Shown: piece by piece, positions 1 to 8,113 of the stretch
Numbering within the stretch: position 1 is the first letter of the stretch
How the letters are laid out: the number at the start of each line of letters is the position of its first letter
Source of the DNA: Rhypophila decipiens
Taxonomy: Eukaryota; Ascomycota; Sordariomycetes; Sordariales; Naviculisporaceae
Direction: 5' to 3'
Assembly: GCA_033297075.1 (NCBI GenBank)
Contig: MU858419.1
Location: forward strand, 1 to 11,607
Length of the DNA stretch: 11,607 bases
Position numbers and translations under genes: made by a program
The notes under the pieces: model-generated
What the model was told of the DNA's origin: nothing
The model's input: only the letters and a program-made list of their open reading frames with translations
The model's database searches: none

Positions 1-38
1 GAAACTATCTGGCTGTAATGAACGTGTACCTATGTACT

Positions 39-74
39 GGACCCGTGGACCCGACCCCTCGGGTCCTCGGGTCC
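39..74. repeat. strong hairpin inside the LTR
   Basis: Bases 39-54 are the reverse complement of 59-74 with a single mismatch (T46 against T67), leaving a CCCC loop at 55-58. The arms are made of GGACCCG units, so each arm is also a short direct repeat, and CCTCGGGT is repeated in tandem at 57-72. If transcribed, this would form a very stable stem-loop. Confidence 0.85.
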
Positions 75-220
75 TCTCTGATTGGCCGTGTTTCCGTCAA
101 GTGGGCTTTACAGGCTGGTCCTGACTAACTGGTCCTATGGTAGGGCAGAGTGGGGTAACTTGTTGCCTGAGGCAGTCATGCCTGATATACTGCGTCAGGT
201 CATGACAATAGTAGTTAGCT

Positions 221-240
221 CAGCTATAGATCTATAGCTG
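221..240. repeat. perfect 20-bp palindrome
   Basis: CAGCTATAGA followed directly by its exact reverse complement, with no spacer. It lies about 23 bp upstream of the LTR TATA box, so it could be a dimeric protein-binding site in U3 or simply part of the repeat. Its palindromic nature is seen directly; any role is inference. Confidence 0.8.
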
Positions 241-335
241 CGGCGTTATAGCCCAGTCTAACTATAAAGGGGGTAGATCGGCGTGTTCGTTGTGTTCGTA
301 TTCCAACATAATCAACTACCTTCAGCAATCCAACA

Positions 336-666
336 AAATATCAGTGTAATGACTCGTCAGCCAACTAGTCATACACCGGGTACCTATTATGTCCGTCTCG
401 ATTGTCCCCAGAATATTAGTGAGTCGTCCAGATCAGTATGGACGATAGGAGGAAGTTGCTTCTCTTTGAGGTGTGGTACTGAATCCTTGTTAACGGTACG
501 GAGTCTATTATGACGTCTTTATACGTCTATGATAAGGAGAAAAAGGAAAGAACAGTTCAGTGTACGGAAAGAAACATCTGCAGTACTCATTGGGCCACCC
601 CCAATCCAATCCTGTCTTGACCAATCTTTCTCCTCCTCTTCCGACCTTTCACCGTTTCCCAGCCCT
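336..666. other. non-coding gap between the LTR and the SDR stop codon
   Basis: Short open frames exist on both strands but none has an ATG start with convincing composition. A C/T-rich stretch around 625-660 lies just past the SDR stop and is probably its 3' UTR and polyadenylation region. No RNA gene was recognised. Confidence 0.5.
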
Positions 667-1635
667 TTAATATCCCTTAGGCTTATACATCCCATCCCAA
701 TCAGTCCCGCCCAAACCAACAACACCAACAGTCAAGAAATCCAGATTTTCAGCCAAATACTTGCGAATCGGTCCCTCCTTGTCCATGACCTCGTCCAAAT
801 CCCATGAAGCCCAAAGGAACTTCCCATGCAGGAACTGCGCCTCTTCACTAGCGGCCCAGATGGCAAACTGGCCCGGCAAATCCTCATGATCAAATTCAGG
901 CCAGTACTCCTTTGGCGCATTGGCCCAGGCCGTGTTGAAAATCACGCCCGGGTGGAAGTTTATGATCTGCATATCCGAGGCAGGATCCACCTCTTGTGCG
1001 AGGAAGGTCATGAGCGAGTTGCCGGATTGTTTGGTCAGCGAGTAGGACGGGAATGACTGGACTGTGGCGTTGGATTGGAACATGTGGATTGCTTGGGTTG
1101 AGACGTTGACTAGGTATTTCTTCTTCTTGCCGGCTTCGGACGCCGGTTGCTGGTTGTGAAAGTGCCAGGTCAAGATGAGAGGGCCGCGGACGTTGGCTTC
1201 AAACTGGGACCAGACTTCTTCCGGGCCGAGGGTCAGGATGGGCTGCATGGCGGAGATCTTGGCCGCGTTATTGATCAACACGTCGATGTAGATTCCTGAG
1301 GAGGCGAACTCGGCGAAAAGGGAAGAGACCGAGGTGGGATTGGAGATATCAACTTGGCGGGCGATGTACTTGGTTGGTGAGTTTGCGGCAAGGGCGGCGG
1401 CTTGAAGCTCTGAGAGAGTAGCCTCCAAAGTTTCGAGATTTCTCGCCACAAGAATCACGGTGGTGGCGTGCGCCAGGGCAAAGTTGCGGGCGATGGCTCG
1501 GCCGATGCCCATGGACGCGCCGGTCACGAGGACGGTGCGTCCTGCTTGGCTGAGGGCAGGTCTGGATGGAGAGATGGTCTCGTAGGGCCCATGGTGAATC
1601 TTCTTGGTGAAGTTGCTGGCTGTCTGGGATGGCAT
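667..1635 (-). CDS. classical short-chain dehydrogenase/reductase (SDR), NAD(P)-dependent
   Basis: An uninterrupted 322-residue protein read from the first in-frame ATG; the frame runs further 5' only through a TTG. The Rossmann fold is marked by TGASMGIG at residues 38-45 (the TGxxxGxG cofactor loop). VAR at 63-65 places a basic residue after the second strand, which in this family favours NADP(H). NNAA at 122-125 stands in for NNAG. The catalytic tetrad is complete: Asn148, Ser179 (or the adjacent Thr180), Tyr198 and Lys202 in a YxxxK motif, followed by an HPG turn. The N-terminal HHGPYETISPSRP segment resembles fungal SDRs of about 320 residues. There is no signal peptide or membrane segment, so it is probably a cytosolic oxidoreductase. 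The substrate cannot be told from sequence. No polyketide, peptide or terpene synthase lies in the window, so a metabolite role is unsupported. Confidence 0.93.
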   Translation of the reverse strand: MPSQTASNFTKKIHHGPYETISPSRPALSQAGRTVLVTGASMGIGRAIARNFALAHATTVILVARNLETLEATLSELQAAALAANSPTKYIARQVDISNPTSVSSLFAEFASSGIYIDVLINNAAKISAMQPILTLGPEEVWSQFEANVRGPLILTWHFHNQQPASEAGKKKKYLVNVSTQAIHMFQSNATVQSFPSYSLTKQSGNSLMTFLAQEVDPASDMQIINFHPGVIFNTAWANAPKEYWPEFDHEDLPGQFAIWAASEEAQFLHGKFLWASWDLDEVMDKEGPIRKYLAENLDFLTVGVVGLGGTDWDGMYKPKGY

Positions 1636-1713
1636 TTTGGCGTTAAGGTTGCCCTGGGATGTCAATGTTCAAAAGATGGCTGATATGGAGGGAAGGATGA
1701 AAGGTTGTCGAAG

Positions 1714-1719
1714 TATATA
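1714..1719 (-). promoter_or_regulatory. TATA-like element of the SDR gene
   Basis: TATATA in an AT-rich stretch about 80 bp upstream of the SDR ATG on the minus strand. A CCAAT motif in the same orientation lies farther up (ATTGG on the plus strand at 1999-2003). Spacing is plausible for a filamentous fungal promoter. Confidence 0.4.
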
Positions 1720-2586
1720 GGTTATTTGTGTTGCAAGATGGTAATGTGAGTGAAGATGGGAGAGATGTTGGCGATGTTGTTGAAAATAGCAAACAAGGCA
1801 AGTGCTTGAGACGGGCCTTATATTCTCATCATATCGGAGCTACGACGAGGCCTTGTTCCGTCACGAAAGACGTGATATCCGGTCCTATAGAAGGTGGTCA
1901 TCCTCCTCCGGAATGTTGTATCCCAATCCGGCAGCGGACTTGTAAGTGCTCATCTGTAGTTCCGTAAATCCGCGAAATCCGGGCAGAGCCGGGTCGTGAT
2001 TGGTAGCCGGAGATATCGGGCACGGTGATGGAGCGCCAAGACGGCGGAATTGTCAGGGGATGTCACAGCACATAACTTGTGTTCTCCAGGATGATCAATC
2101 AAGACTAGAATAAATATTCAATAACAAACATCTAAAATTTGTGAACTTTGGAGCGGATTTACCGGAGCCATTTCACGTCAGGGACCAACATATCCGACAG
2201 TTTTACGCGTAACGACAAAAACGTCCAGAGTCCATGAGAATTCCGGTCCCGTGCCCGTGTTGGAAAGTATGCCGCACGTCACTTCAATGTTGTCTAGTAT
2301 CTCGAATCAAAGGGTCGAAGGGGCAGACCAACTACAGAGACAAACTCCTTCATTATTTACATTGTCACTAGCACGGCACCAAGTTTGACATATAATTATG
2401 TCAAGGATACTATCCAGCGCTCGGCTCCTCATTTTCTTCCTGTCTCCATGTATGACGTGCCTGAAAACTACCTATGCCCATATCCGAGTTTGATTTAGTG
2501 TGTCGACATGATTAGAAGCACAAATATGCCGTCGGCTCCAACTGCTACTCACCGTGTGCAGGAAGACCGTCCCGGCGTGTAGATAC
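1720..2586. other. intergenic / distal SDR promoter region
   Basis: No convincing gene. The interval 1878-2010 holds six CCGG sites (1879, 1908, 1928, 1979, 1989, 2007), including palindromic TCCGGA at 1907-1912, and a near-direct repeat AAATCCGCG/AAATCCGGG at 1966-1983. CGG half-sites are the typical recognition unit of fungal Zn2Cys6 regulators, but no factor can be assigned. An AT-rich patch lies at about 2095-2140. Confidence 0.4.
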
Positions 2587-2985
2587 TCAAGATTGCCGGT
2601 TTCTCGAGGACCTCAGTAAGGAGCCCGGTGGTAGCTGCATCCAGTCGATTATCTGAGAGGGCTGGAAAAGACTCGAACGGATGGAAGCCTGCTCTACTTG
2701 CCGTGAGAGGGTGAGAGTACTTGAGGATGAGAGGTGCACAGGAACTTCAGGAACTGGCGACGCAGTGACGAAGCGGCCGAGTGCCAAGCCGGTTATCTGT
2801 GGTGGAATATTCCCATTTGAGAGCAACGAGGTGTTGGTTCGCTGTGAACTATACAAGAACTCACGATGCTGTTGCACACAAGTGCCGTCCATTTGTTGGG
2901 AGCTGCACCTGCCCGGTTTGCAGCACATCCTTGTCTGTCTCTCGAGTAACCTCTGAGTGATGCATTTGCATACATGTATCCCCAT
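2587..2985 (-). CDS. uncertain small ORF, hypothetical
   Basis: A 132-codon ATG-started frame. Its N-terminal quarter is cysteine-rich (Cys at 6, 8, 21, 22, 26, 35) with no hydrophobic signal sequence, and the remainder is Ser/Pro/Gln-rich and low in complexity. A TATAAGATAAG-like string lies about 45-55 bp upstream on this strand. The opposite strand carries an overlapping 91-codon ATG frame (2681-2956), so at most one is likely real and coding direction cannot be decided. I recognise no family. It may be a chance ORF. Confidence 0.18.
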   Translation of the reverse strand: MGIHVCKCITQRLLERQTRMCCKPGRCSSQQMDGTCVQQHREFLYSSQRTNTSLLSNGNIPPQITGLALGRFVTASPVPEVPVHLSSSSTLTLSRQVEQASIRSSLFQPSQIIDWMQLPPGSLLRSSRNRQS

Positions 2986-3837
2986 TTCGAGAGTCGTTGT
3001 TTGACGTGGAAAGCCTTGTCTTATCTTATACGGAGAGGTTATCCGTGGGTTTTGGGGTTTCTTTGACTGCTGGAATCAGAAATCCCTGGAATGAACTCGG
3101 TCCACTCGGGTTCACCACCCGGGGCCGGGTGGCCATCAAGTGCTCTTATCGGCACTAGGCAAGGTGCTTGAGCATCCGGAAATTGCAGCTTTCCACTGGA
3201 ACAGGGGAGTGACCTCAGCGCACAGGGGCTGATGAGAACGAAGTTTTGTCCAATGTCCACGCGCACCTGGAATCTTGATGCGCGACGTGTTGTTCGGGGA
3301 ACATTGGGAATAAGGATCTAATTGGGAGAGTCCAGCAAATGAGTCTCCCAAACCCCGGACGGGACTAGTCCCTAACGGATACTAGCGGCCTCTTGGCAGC
3401 TGCAAGCACACAGCAGAGTGACGTCGCAATCACAGAGCCCATGCTGTCGGGTCCTTCCCGTGCCAATTGAGAGCCACTGCTTCATGTCAATTGATCAATT
3501 CATGAACATGAACCTGGCGGGCCTGGCCAAAGAGACCTTTTAAATACCACTTTTTGGCTATGAGATTCCCAGCGAATCAGTCTCCCTTCAACTGACCCAA
3601 TTACCTTGTCAAGCGTGTCTCCCGAGTCCCGACAAGGATGTGTCGAAAACTGTCAGAAGCCGAAAGCGGTCTAGGCGGCTGCAGGTTAGCGACACTAGTG
3701 CTGGGCCAGGATGGGAAAAAGCAAACCCATGCTTTCCACGATGCATCCATGATCTCAGAACAAAAGTAAAAAAGAAATACTTACTCCATGCTTGTGAACG
3801 GTGAGGGGCAAGAAATTTCTGTCCTTCATCACCATCG
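2986..3837. other. intergenic region without a recognised gene
   Basis: Only short frames starting from TTG or GTG are seen, and none is convincing. A TTTAAATA string around 3539-3546 is followed closely by ATG at 3561, but that frame stops after 11 codons. A run of direct or inverted short words such as TCAATTGATCAATT near 3487 is present. No RNA gene or complete repeat was recognised. Confidence 0.4.
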
Positions 3838-4322
3838 TATAAATAGGAGAGCCTGTCGAGTCACCGTCCTCCTACGCGGCCCGAACTACTTCCACGACAC
3901 CCCGTAGCGCCTTCCGCCGATTGAGCCTCGAGAACCTGGTTGTTATTCCCGGGTCAGTGGAGACCGTCGATGCGGGTAACCAGATTCAAGACTCGAGATC
4001 ACTGGCATTCGAACCCAAACAAGAACGAGCAGGTCCAACCGGCGACCTGCATTTACACCGACTCACGATCCCGGAACCTCGTAAATTTTCCATCAGGAAA
4101 GCGAGAGGACTCCTGCACCTTCCAGCGCATCAAATCTTGACTGGAGGAGCTCAACTGAAGTCGAAGACGGTTCACCGGCCACTGCACCTGGATGCGCCTT
4201 CTGCTCGGATAATAACAGTGGACAGACACTCCGCTCTTGCTGTGCTCCTTGGCCTTTGGTCGCAGGTCAACGCCTTCCTCGTAACCAAGTCGACGGTGGA
4301 GTCACGTGTCGGTCGAAGATAA
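3838..4322 (+). other. TATA box followed by a long open frame lacking ATG
   Basis: TATAAATA at 3838-3845 is a good TATA box. From 3921 to 4322 one frame stays open for 133 codons but has no ATG, while a second frame has an ATG ORF of only 56 codons (3970-4140). Neither resembles a known family. The segment could be an upstream alternative promoter and leader for the gene at 4478, a non-coding transcript, or gene debris. The gene at 4478 has its own closer TATA box, so linkage is not required. Confidence 0.2.
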
Positions 4323-4325
4323 ATA
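4303..4325 (+). promoter_or_regulatory. core promoter of the 4478 gene (CACGTG plus TATA-like box)
   Basis: CACGTG at 4303-4308 is a perfect E-box-type palindrome bound by bHLH or bZIP factors. It lies 10 bp before GATAAATA at 4318-4325. A C/T-rich initiator-like tract follows (4340-4380), and the ATG is about 155 bp downstream, a normal fungal 5' UTR length. Confidence 0.45.
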
Positions 4326-4477
4326 CCAGCAGCACGCAAATTTCTTTCATCCTTTGGCCATTCTTCTCATCCGACCTCACAGACCGCAGAACTGCAAGTT
4401 TCAGTCCTTCCTTCATTCATTCAGCCCAGAGATTCCTCCACGCCCCTCCATTTTGTCGGAAGTCGTCCTCGTTCACA

Positions 4478-5755
4478 ATGGGCATCGAGAGTCAGACACC
4501 TAGGAAGACTGCGAGCGCCCTCAGCGCAGCAAGTCCAGCCGGGGATCATGGACGAGATGACTTCGAGTCGGTTCTCGAGGCCTATGTTGCTAAGACCAAC
4601 CCAGACCAGATTACTCGCATCAAGGACTTCATGACCAGCACCCTCCAGTCGGAATGCAAAAAGCAGGATGATGTCATCCAGTCAGCCTGGGAAGCCATCG
4701 AGAAGGCAATCAGAACCTTCAATGCCAACAGGGAGAAGCTGGTCGAGATCATGAAGCGGGAGGAAGGCGTGCGTCGAACAGAAAAGGCGATTGAAATGGG
4801 CGCCTTGGACAGGATTGTTCCCCAGACGTACAAGAAGATTGTCGATGAGATAATGGCGGCCTGTGACGGCGCTAATAGCCCACCCTCGCCAGCTTCCCTG
4901 GGAGCACCCTCTCCAGCCCTGCTGCCGGCTAGCTTGCCAGGAGCTTCAAAGGACTCCATATCAACACCCACATCGCCTGCTGGGGCCACCAGACCCTCGC
5001 CTCCTGCCACGGAACCTCCTCAGGTCAAGTACAAGGTATGTGCAACCCGCGTCAAATAATCTGGTTATGAGCACTTGTTAAATGATCTGTGATGCTTCTC
5101 TCACTATCCTATTGAACACTGAAAAGTCACTAATCATCTGGCAGGCCAAGCGAAGCCGTCCTGAGCCACACCCGCCGAGTGTATTCATCCCAGCTAAACG
5201 GGCAAAGGTCGACGCCGACCAATCACTCTCACCCACTAAGACCCCCACAAGCTCCTCCAGCCTACCTCCCCCGCCGTTTCCAGGAAGCGGCATTGTGACC
5301 CGCAACATGGACATACCCGGCTACGAAGTCGAAGGAAGCGAGTACATCTTTCCTTGGCCCAAGGGGTCCAGCTATTTCTACGTGTTGCGCTGCGATGGCG
5401 AAAAGACGGTCCCCGCCCACACATTCAAGGTCGACCCTTGGCTGGGTCGTCCGTCTCATGCAGTCGAACATTATTGTAATAAGAAGCGTTGCAAAGGCGA
5501 CCACGAGGGCGACAAGAGTTATAGCCCCGAAGAGATAGTAAAGCGTTGGGGCCATCGAGGTTAGTTCAATTCCACCTTCCTATCTGTCTGCCCTGTCAAT
5601 AACTAATTCTCGGCCCGGACGTAGTCACTGGTCTCGAAGTGAAGGAAGCCTGGGTCAATGCGGCCAACGAGAGGCTTGAGAAGCCCGAGGGAAGAAAGGA
5701 TGCCGCTCCGCCGAGCGCCCCGACTGGGCCACGCAATTTTAATCAATTTCGCTAA
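4478..5755 (+). CDS. three-exon gene: nuclear-type protein with C-terminal Cys/His domain of unknown function
   Basis: Exons 4478-5035, 5145-5559 and 5625-5755 join in frame to 367 residues. The ATG in CACAATG context is the only in-frame Met near the start. Residues 27-138 are charged and probably helical, and 140-183 are Pro/Ala/Ser-rich. PAKRAKVD at 202-209 closely resembles the c-Myc nuclear localisation signal, with AKRSRP 15 residues earlier giving a possible bipartite signal. SPTK at 215-218 is a CDK-type site. Residues 245-352 form a compact domain opening with GYEVEGSEYIFPWP, then FYVLRC, and containing Cys269, His278, His291, His295, Cys297, Cys302 and His306, which could bind zinc. 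It ends with an aromatic/Asn-rich helix (EAWVNAANERLE). From memory, similar FYVLRC-type domains occur in uncharacterised filamentous-fungal proteins. I can give no function; nuclear or DNA-associated is inference. Confidence 0.8.
5036..5144 (+). other. intron 1 of the 4478 gene
   Basis: 109 bp, phase 0, with donor GTATGT, branch-like CACTAATC about 15 bp before the acceptor, and acceptor GGCAG. The frame runs into a stop inside the intron (TAA at 5057-5059), so splicing is needed to join the helical part to the localisation-signal part. Confidence 0.8.
5560..5624 (+). other. intron 2 of the 4478 gene
   Basis: 65 bp, phase 1, with donor GTTAGT, branch-like ACTAAT at 5602-5607 and acceptor CGTAG. 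Unspliced, the frame stops immediately at TAG (5562-5564). Splicing adds 43 residues that complete the conserved-looking C-terminal domain. Confidence 0.75.
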
Positions 5756-6369
5756 ACCGTCGAGCATAGCTGGCATTTATGAAGCGGGATGGTGTGTAGC
5801 CACACGATGTCGAGATGATAATAGGGCGCTTGTGGAGGAGTGATATGAAAAGAGCTGATGCCGATGTAGAGCCGGACGTTATAGTTGTACTTAATTCTTG
5901 GCGGTGTTTTAATTTTGGAATGCGAGGCTTTTCACACTTTACTGCGTTATATAGTCTAACAAAGCTCCCTCTCATATCTTCTTTTGTGTTCAAGGGCTAA
6001 CCGTATTCGCTGTCCTTGAAATTCTCAATGTATTCAGGTTTTGGATAAACAGGCAGCACTACTCCCATATACAGGCACTGGTCCAAATTTACTTCCTCGC
6101 CGGGTCAAGTTATTTGTCTTACATGTACCCATTCAAGGCATCTATTACGGGTTACATGGCTCCGAAAACTCTAGGTCGCCCTGTGTGGGTCCAGGTCCAG
6201 CATCAATAAGTGTGGCCAATACGCATAGAAGAGCCTCAAAAGCCCAAATGCAAAAACTCCCTAATTGCACGGCTGCAAGTACTGACTCAGCGTGCTTGGC
6301 TCGTCGCTCGGCCGATGTTTTGTCGAACAAGATCCCTTTCGCGTTCCCGGACCACCACCGTCTCTGTAA
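5756..6369. other. 3' flank of the 4478 gene and gene-free gap
   Basis: AT-richer sequence follows the stop and probably contains the 3' UTR. Frames in this interval start from non-ATG codons or overlap each other on both strands, and no family is recognised. No tRNA or complete repeat was seen. Confidence 0.4.
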
Positions 6370-6872
6370 CGACCTACAAACGGAAGCAGCAACGGAGGCC
6401 GGGAGGCGTCGCCCATTCTACTTCGTTCACACCCATTGATTCCTTCGGAACACCTCCTGCGCATTCACGATGAAGGTGTATGCTTGGGCGCCAGGATCCC
6501 CGGCGGTTGTCGTCGAGGGTGCGAACCAGCCACGTCCCTCCAAGGATCGGTGCTAGCTCGCTCATGCCTCCAGGATTACTTGGACAGTGCTGTAGAGTAG
6601 GAGGGTAACGATCAGCCCTTTGTTGCTCCAGGCACGCAAGCGGAGCGCGATAGAATCTGGACGGCCTGGACCGAGTATGTCTCCCCCCCTCTGCCCTTCC
6701 TTCCCAGCCTCTCCCATGATCCAAATTTACTTGTTGTAGGCTGAACCACCCTTTACGCTATTGCTCTAACCGGGAGCGCTGTCACGGCCAGGCTCATGCA
6801 GACGGCGGAACTCATCTATTGGGCGCTATCGACGAAGATTTTACTCCAAGGAGAAGAAGGGAAATGAATTGA
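6370..6872 (+). pseudogene. decayed coding-like remnant with Cys/His string
   Basis: One frame is open from 6370 to 6597, meets TAG at 6598-6600, then continues open in the same frame to 6674. A 65-bp candidate intron (6675-6739, GTATGT ... TTGTTGTAG) joins it in phase to an exon ending in TGA at 6870-6872. The segment after the TAG reads EGNDQPFVAPGTQAE, then RIWTAWTELNHP, then YCSNRERCHGQAH, which looks like real protein. The TAG could be a C-to-T change of CAG. An alternative is a small gene starting at ATG 6470 with an intron from 6476 to 6600 (M-K joined to E-G-N-D), but that donor is weak. The unspliced frame is also open for some distance past 6674, so the intron is not forced. No family is identified. 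Confidence 0.3.
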
Positions 6873-6955
6873 AAGACACGTTCACTGCAATTAACCAAAA
6901 TGCTGGTGAGACGCGTGAACCTCACCAATGATGTTTGGTCTGGCCCTCACAAATT

Positions 6956-7790
6956 CTACTGAACTGGGACAGCCCGCTTTGCCCTCAGGGTAATCACCTT
7001 GGACCGAGCCTCACCTTCACGGTCGTAGGTGGCTTGGTAGTCCGGGTAGTCCTCCTTCGCTTAGGTGTGTTCTTGGAAGCCCTCTGGGCTTCAATTTTGG
7101 CTCCAATCTCAGCAAATTTGTCATTGCTGGCTGTCTCGGACTTTTGTACGAGTAATGGGCTTATGGCTTTGTAATTCTGGTTCCAAGGAAGCCACCTCGG
7201 CCTTCAATCCAGCGATCTGGGCATTGCGTTCATCGAGAGTCTTCCCTGCCTTCCCAAGAACATGCCGTACATGCCGGCTAGCCTCCCCAATTTGATCCCT
7301 GATGTCATGGGTTCCAGAGTCCCAGGGCGTGGTGGAGAGTCGGTAGGAGGTGCCGTGTCCTCTAAGATTGCTTCTGGGTCTTCCAAAATGGCCTAGGGGT
7401 TAAATGGCCAAATCTCAGGCTTTCTAAACCCACCGAGGATGTTGCTCGGGCCGTACCATCGTCTAAGGCAAGTCGGTAGGTCTCTAGGAAGCGCATCTTG
7501 TTGACTGTAGCAGAGGGAGTAAAGGCAGCCATGGTTTGGGTTCGCTGACGGAAGTAAGTCTTGACTGGGTCGAAAACAGACTGATTTAATGGTTGGGTCT
7601 GAATGGAAGTATGGCTGGGTAAAAAAAGGAGCTAGACGTTGTTCTTGTAGGCCGTTTCCATGAACCTCCCAGTGGTATAACTCGAATGCTCGCCTAGAAT
7701 AAGTAATGCATTGTTGGGTCCAGTTTTCTAATTTACTTCTTTCAGTTCATTAAGATTTCGTTGATATGGAATCCGTAAGGTTTTACCAGC
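6956..7790 (-). pseudogene. degenerate Fot1/pogo-type (Tc1/mariner superfamily) transposase, C-terminal half
   Basis: Minus-strand translation gives, in order: NALLILGEHSSYTTGRFME (7712 downward), LFLPSHTSIQTQPLNQSVF, DPVKTYFRQRTQTMAAFTPS, RFLETYRLALD, NILGGFRKPEIWPFNP, AILEDPEAILEDTAPPTDSP, DERNAQIAGLKAEVASLEPE (coiled coil), and finally SKVITLRAKRAVPVQ with stop at 6956-6958. This order matches pogo/Fot1 transposases from the second catalytic Asp to the C-terminus. It is dead. There are in-frame TAGs at 7632-7634 and 7393-7395 and several frame changes, and both expected acidic residues are lost: LLILD-G-H reads LILGEH, and QPLD reads QPLN. The N-terminal DNA-binding half and first Asp are missing. 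Terminal inverted repeats were not found with confidence. Confidence 0.85.
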
Positions 7791-8113
7791 CCCCGGCATC
7801 TAAGCTTCACCCTCTCCCTGCCCACTACTCCCAGTTCACAAATTCGCAAAATCTCCGAACCGCGTTACTAAGACTATTAGTCCCCCATCTAGTGGCAGGA
7901 AGGTTGAATATAACGCAAAGAAAAATCTTCCAAAGCTAGAGAAATTTACCAATTGTGAACTCCCCCCAAGACTCAGACTGAGAATGGGTTTGATAAAAGG
8001 AACGAAGGTAAGACGATAACCGAGCCTGTCAAATTCGAATATATACTGACTTAAGAATAGAAGACCTAGTATTTACGAAGGACATCGAAGGCGCTGTGTA
8101 GCGAGCAAAAATC
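7791..8113. other. gap upstream of the transposase relic
   Basis: This is where the missing 5' half of the transposase would lie, but no matching translation is seen on the minus strand. The sequence has no open frame of note. It is probably unrelated flanking DNA or sequence too decayed to read. Confidence 0.35.

Larger units (their letters stand above)
1..335 (+). mobile_element. probable Copia-type LTR, 3' part (solo or truncated)
   Basis: The block ends in TATTCCAACA at 299-308, the usual 3' terminus of Ty1/Copia LTRs (inverse of TGTTGGAATA). A second TCCAACA lies at 329-335, so the true end could be either. A TATA box (TATAAAGG, 263-270) sits 40-70 bp upstream, as expected for the U3/R promoter of an LTR. 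The segment is also rich in short inverted and direct repeats. TATCAG just after 338 loosely resembles a primer-binding-site start, but no gag or pol reading frame follows, so this is a solo or truncated LTR. The 5' end lies outside the window. Recognition rests on termini and architecture only. Orientation could be reversed because Copia ends are near-palindromic. Confidence 0.45.

Noticed and set aside
1636..1665. Ten-codon N-terminal extension of the SDR
   Set aside because: It begins at TTG; the first in-frame ATG at 1635 gives a normal SDR length and N-terminus.
2681..2956. Plus-strand 91-codon ATG ORF with Cys pairs
   Set aside because: Overlaps an ATG ORF on the opposite strand, has no recognised motif and no promoter or splice context.
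3039..3351. Minus-strand frames of 71-75 codons
   Set aside because: Start from GTG or TTG, overlap each other, and have no protein-like pattern.
4256..4477. 74-codon upstream extension of the 4478 protein
   Set aside because: It starts at TTG, contains no ATG, and covers the CACGTG/TATA promoter and C/T-rich leader.
5082..5144. Alternative ATG-less start of the second exon frame as an independent gene
   Set aside because: The first 21 codons are intron sequence; the splice signals join it in phase to the preceding exon.
6041..6473. Overlapping frames of 61-132 codons on both strands
   Set aside because: Non-ATG starts and mutual overlap; no family resemblance.
6374..6724. 116-codon minus-strand frame
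   Set aside because: It is antisense to the more protein-like plus-strand remnant and Arg/Gly/Pro-biased like a shadow frame.
6935..7295. Plus-strand frames of 76-79 codons
   Set aside because: They are antisense shadows of the transposase relic.
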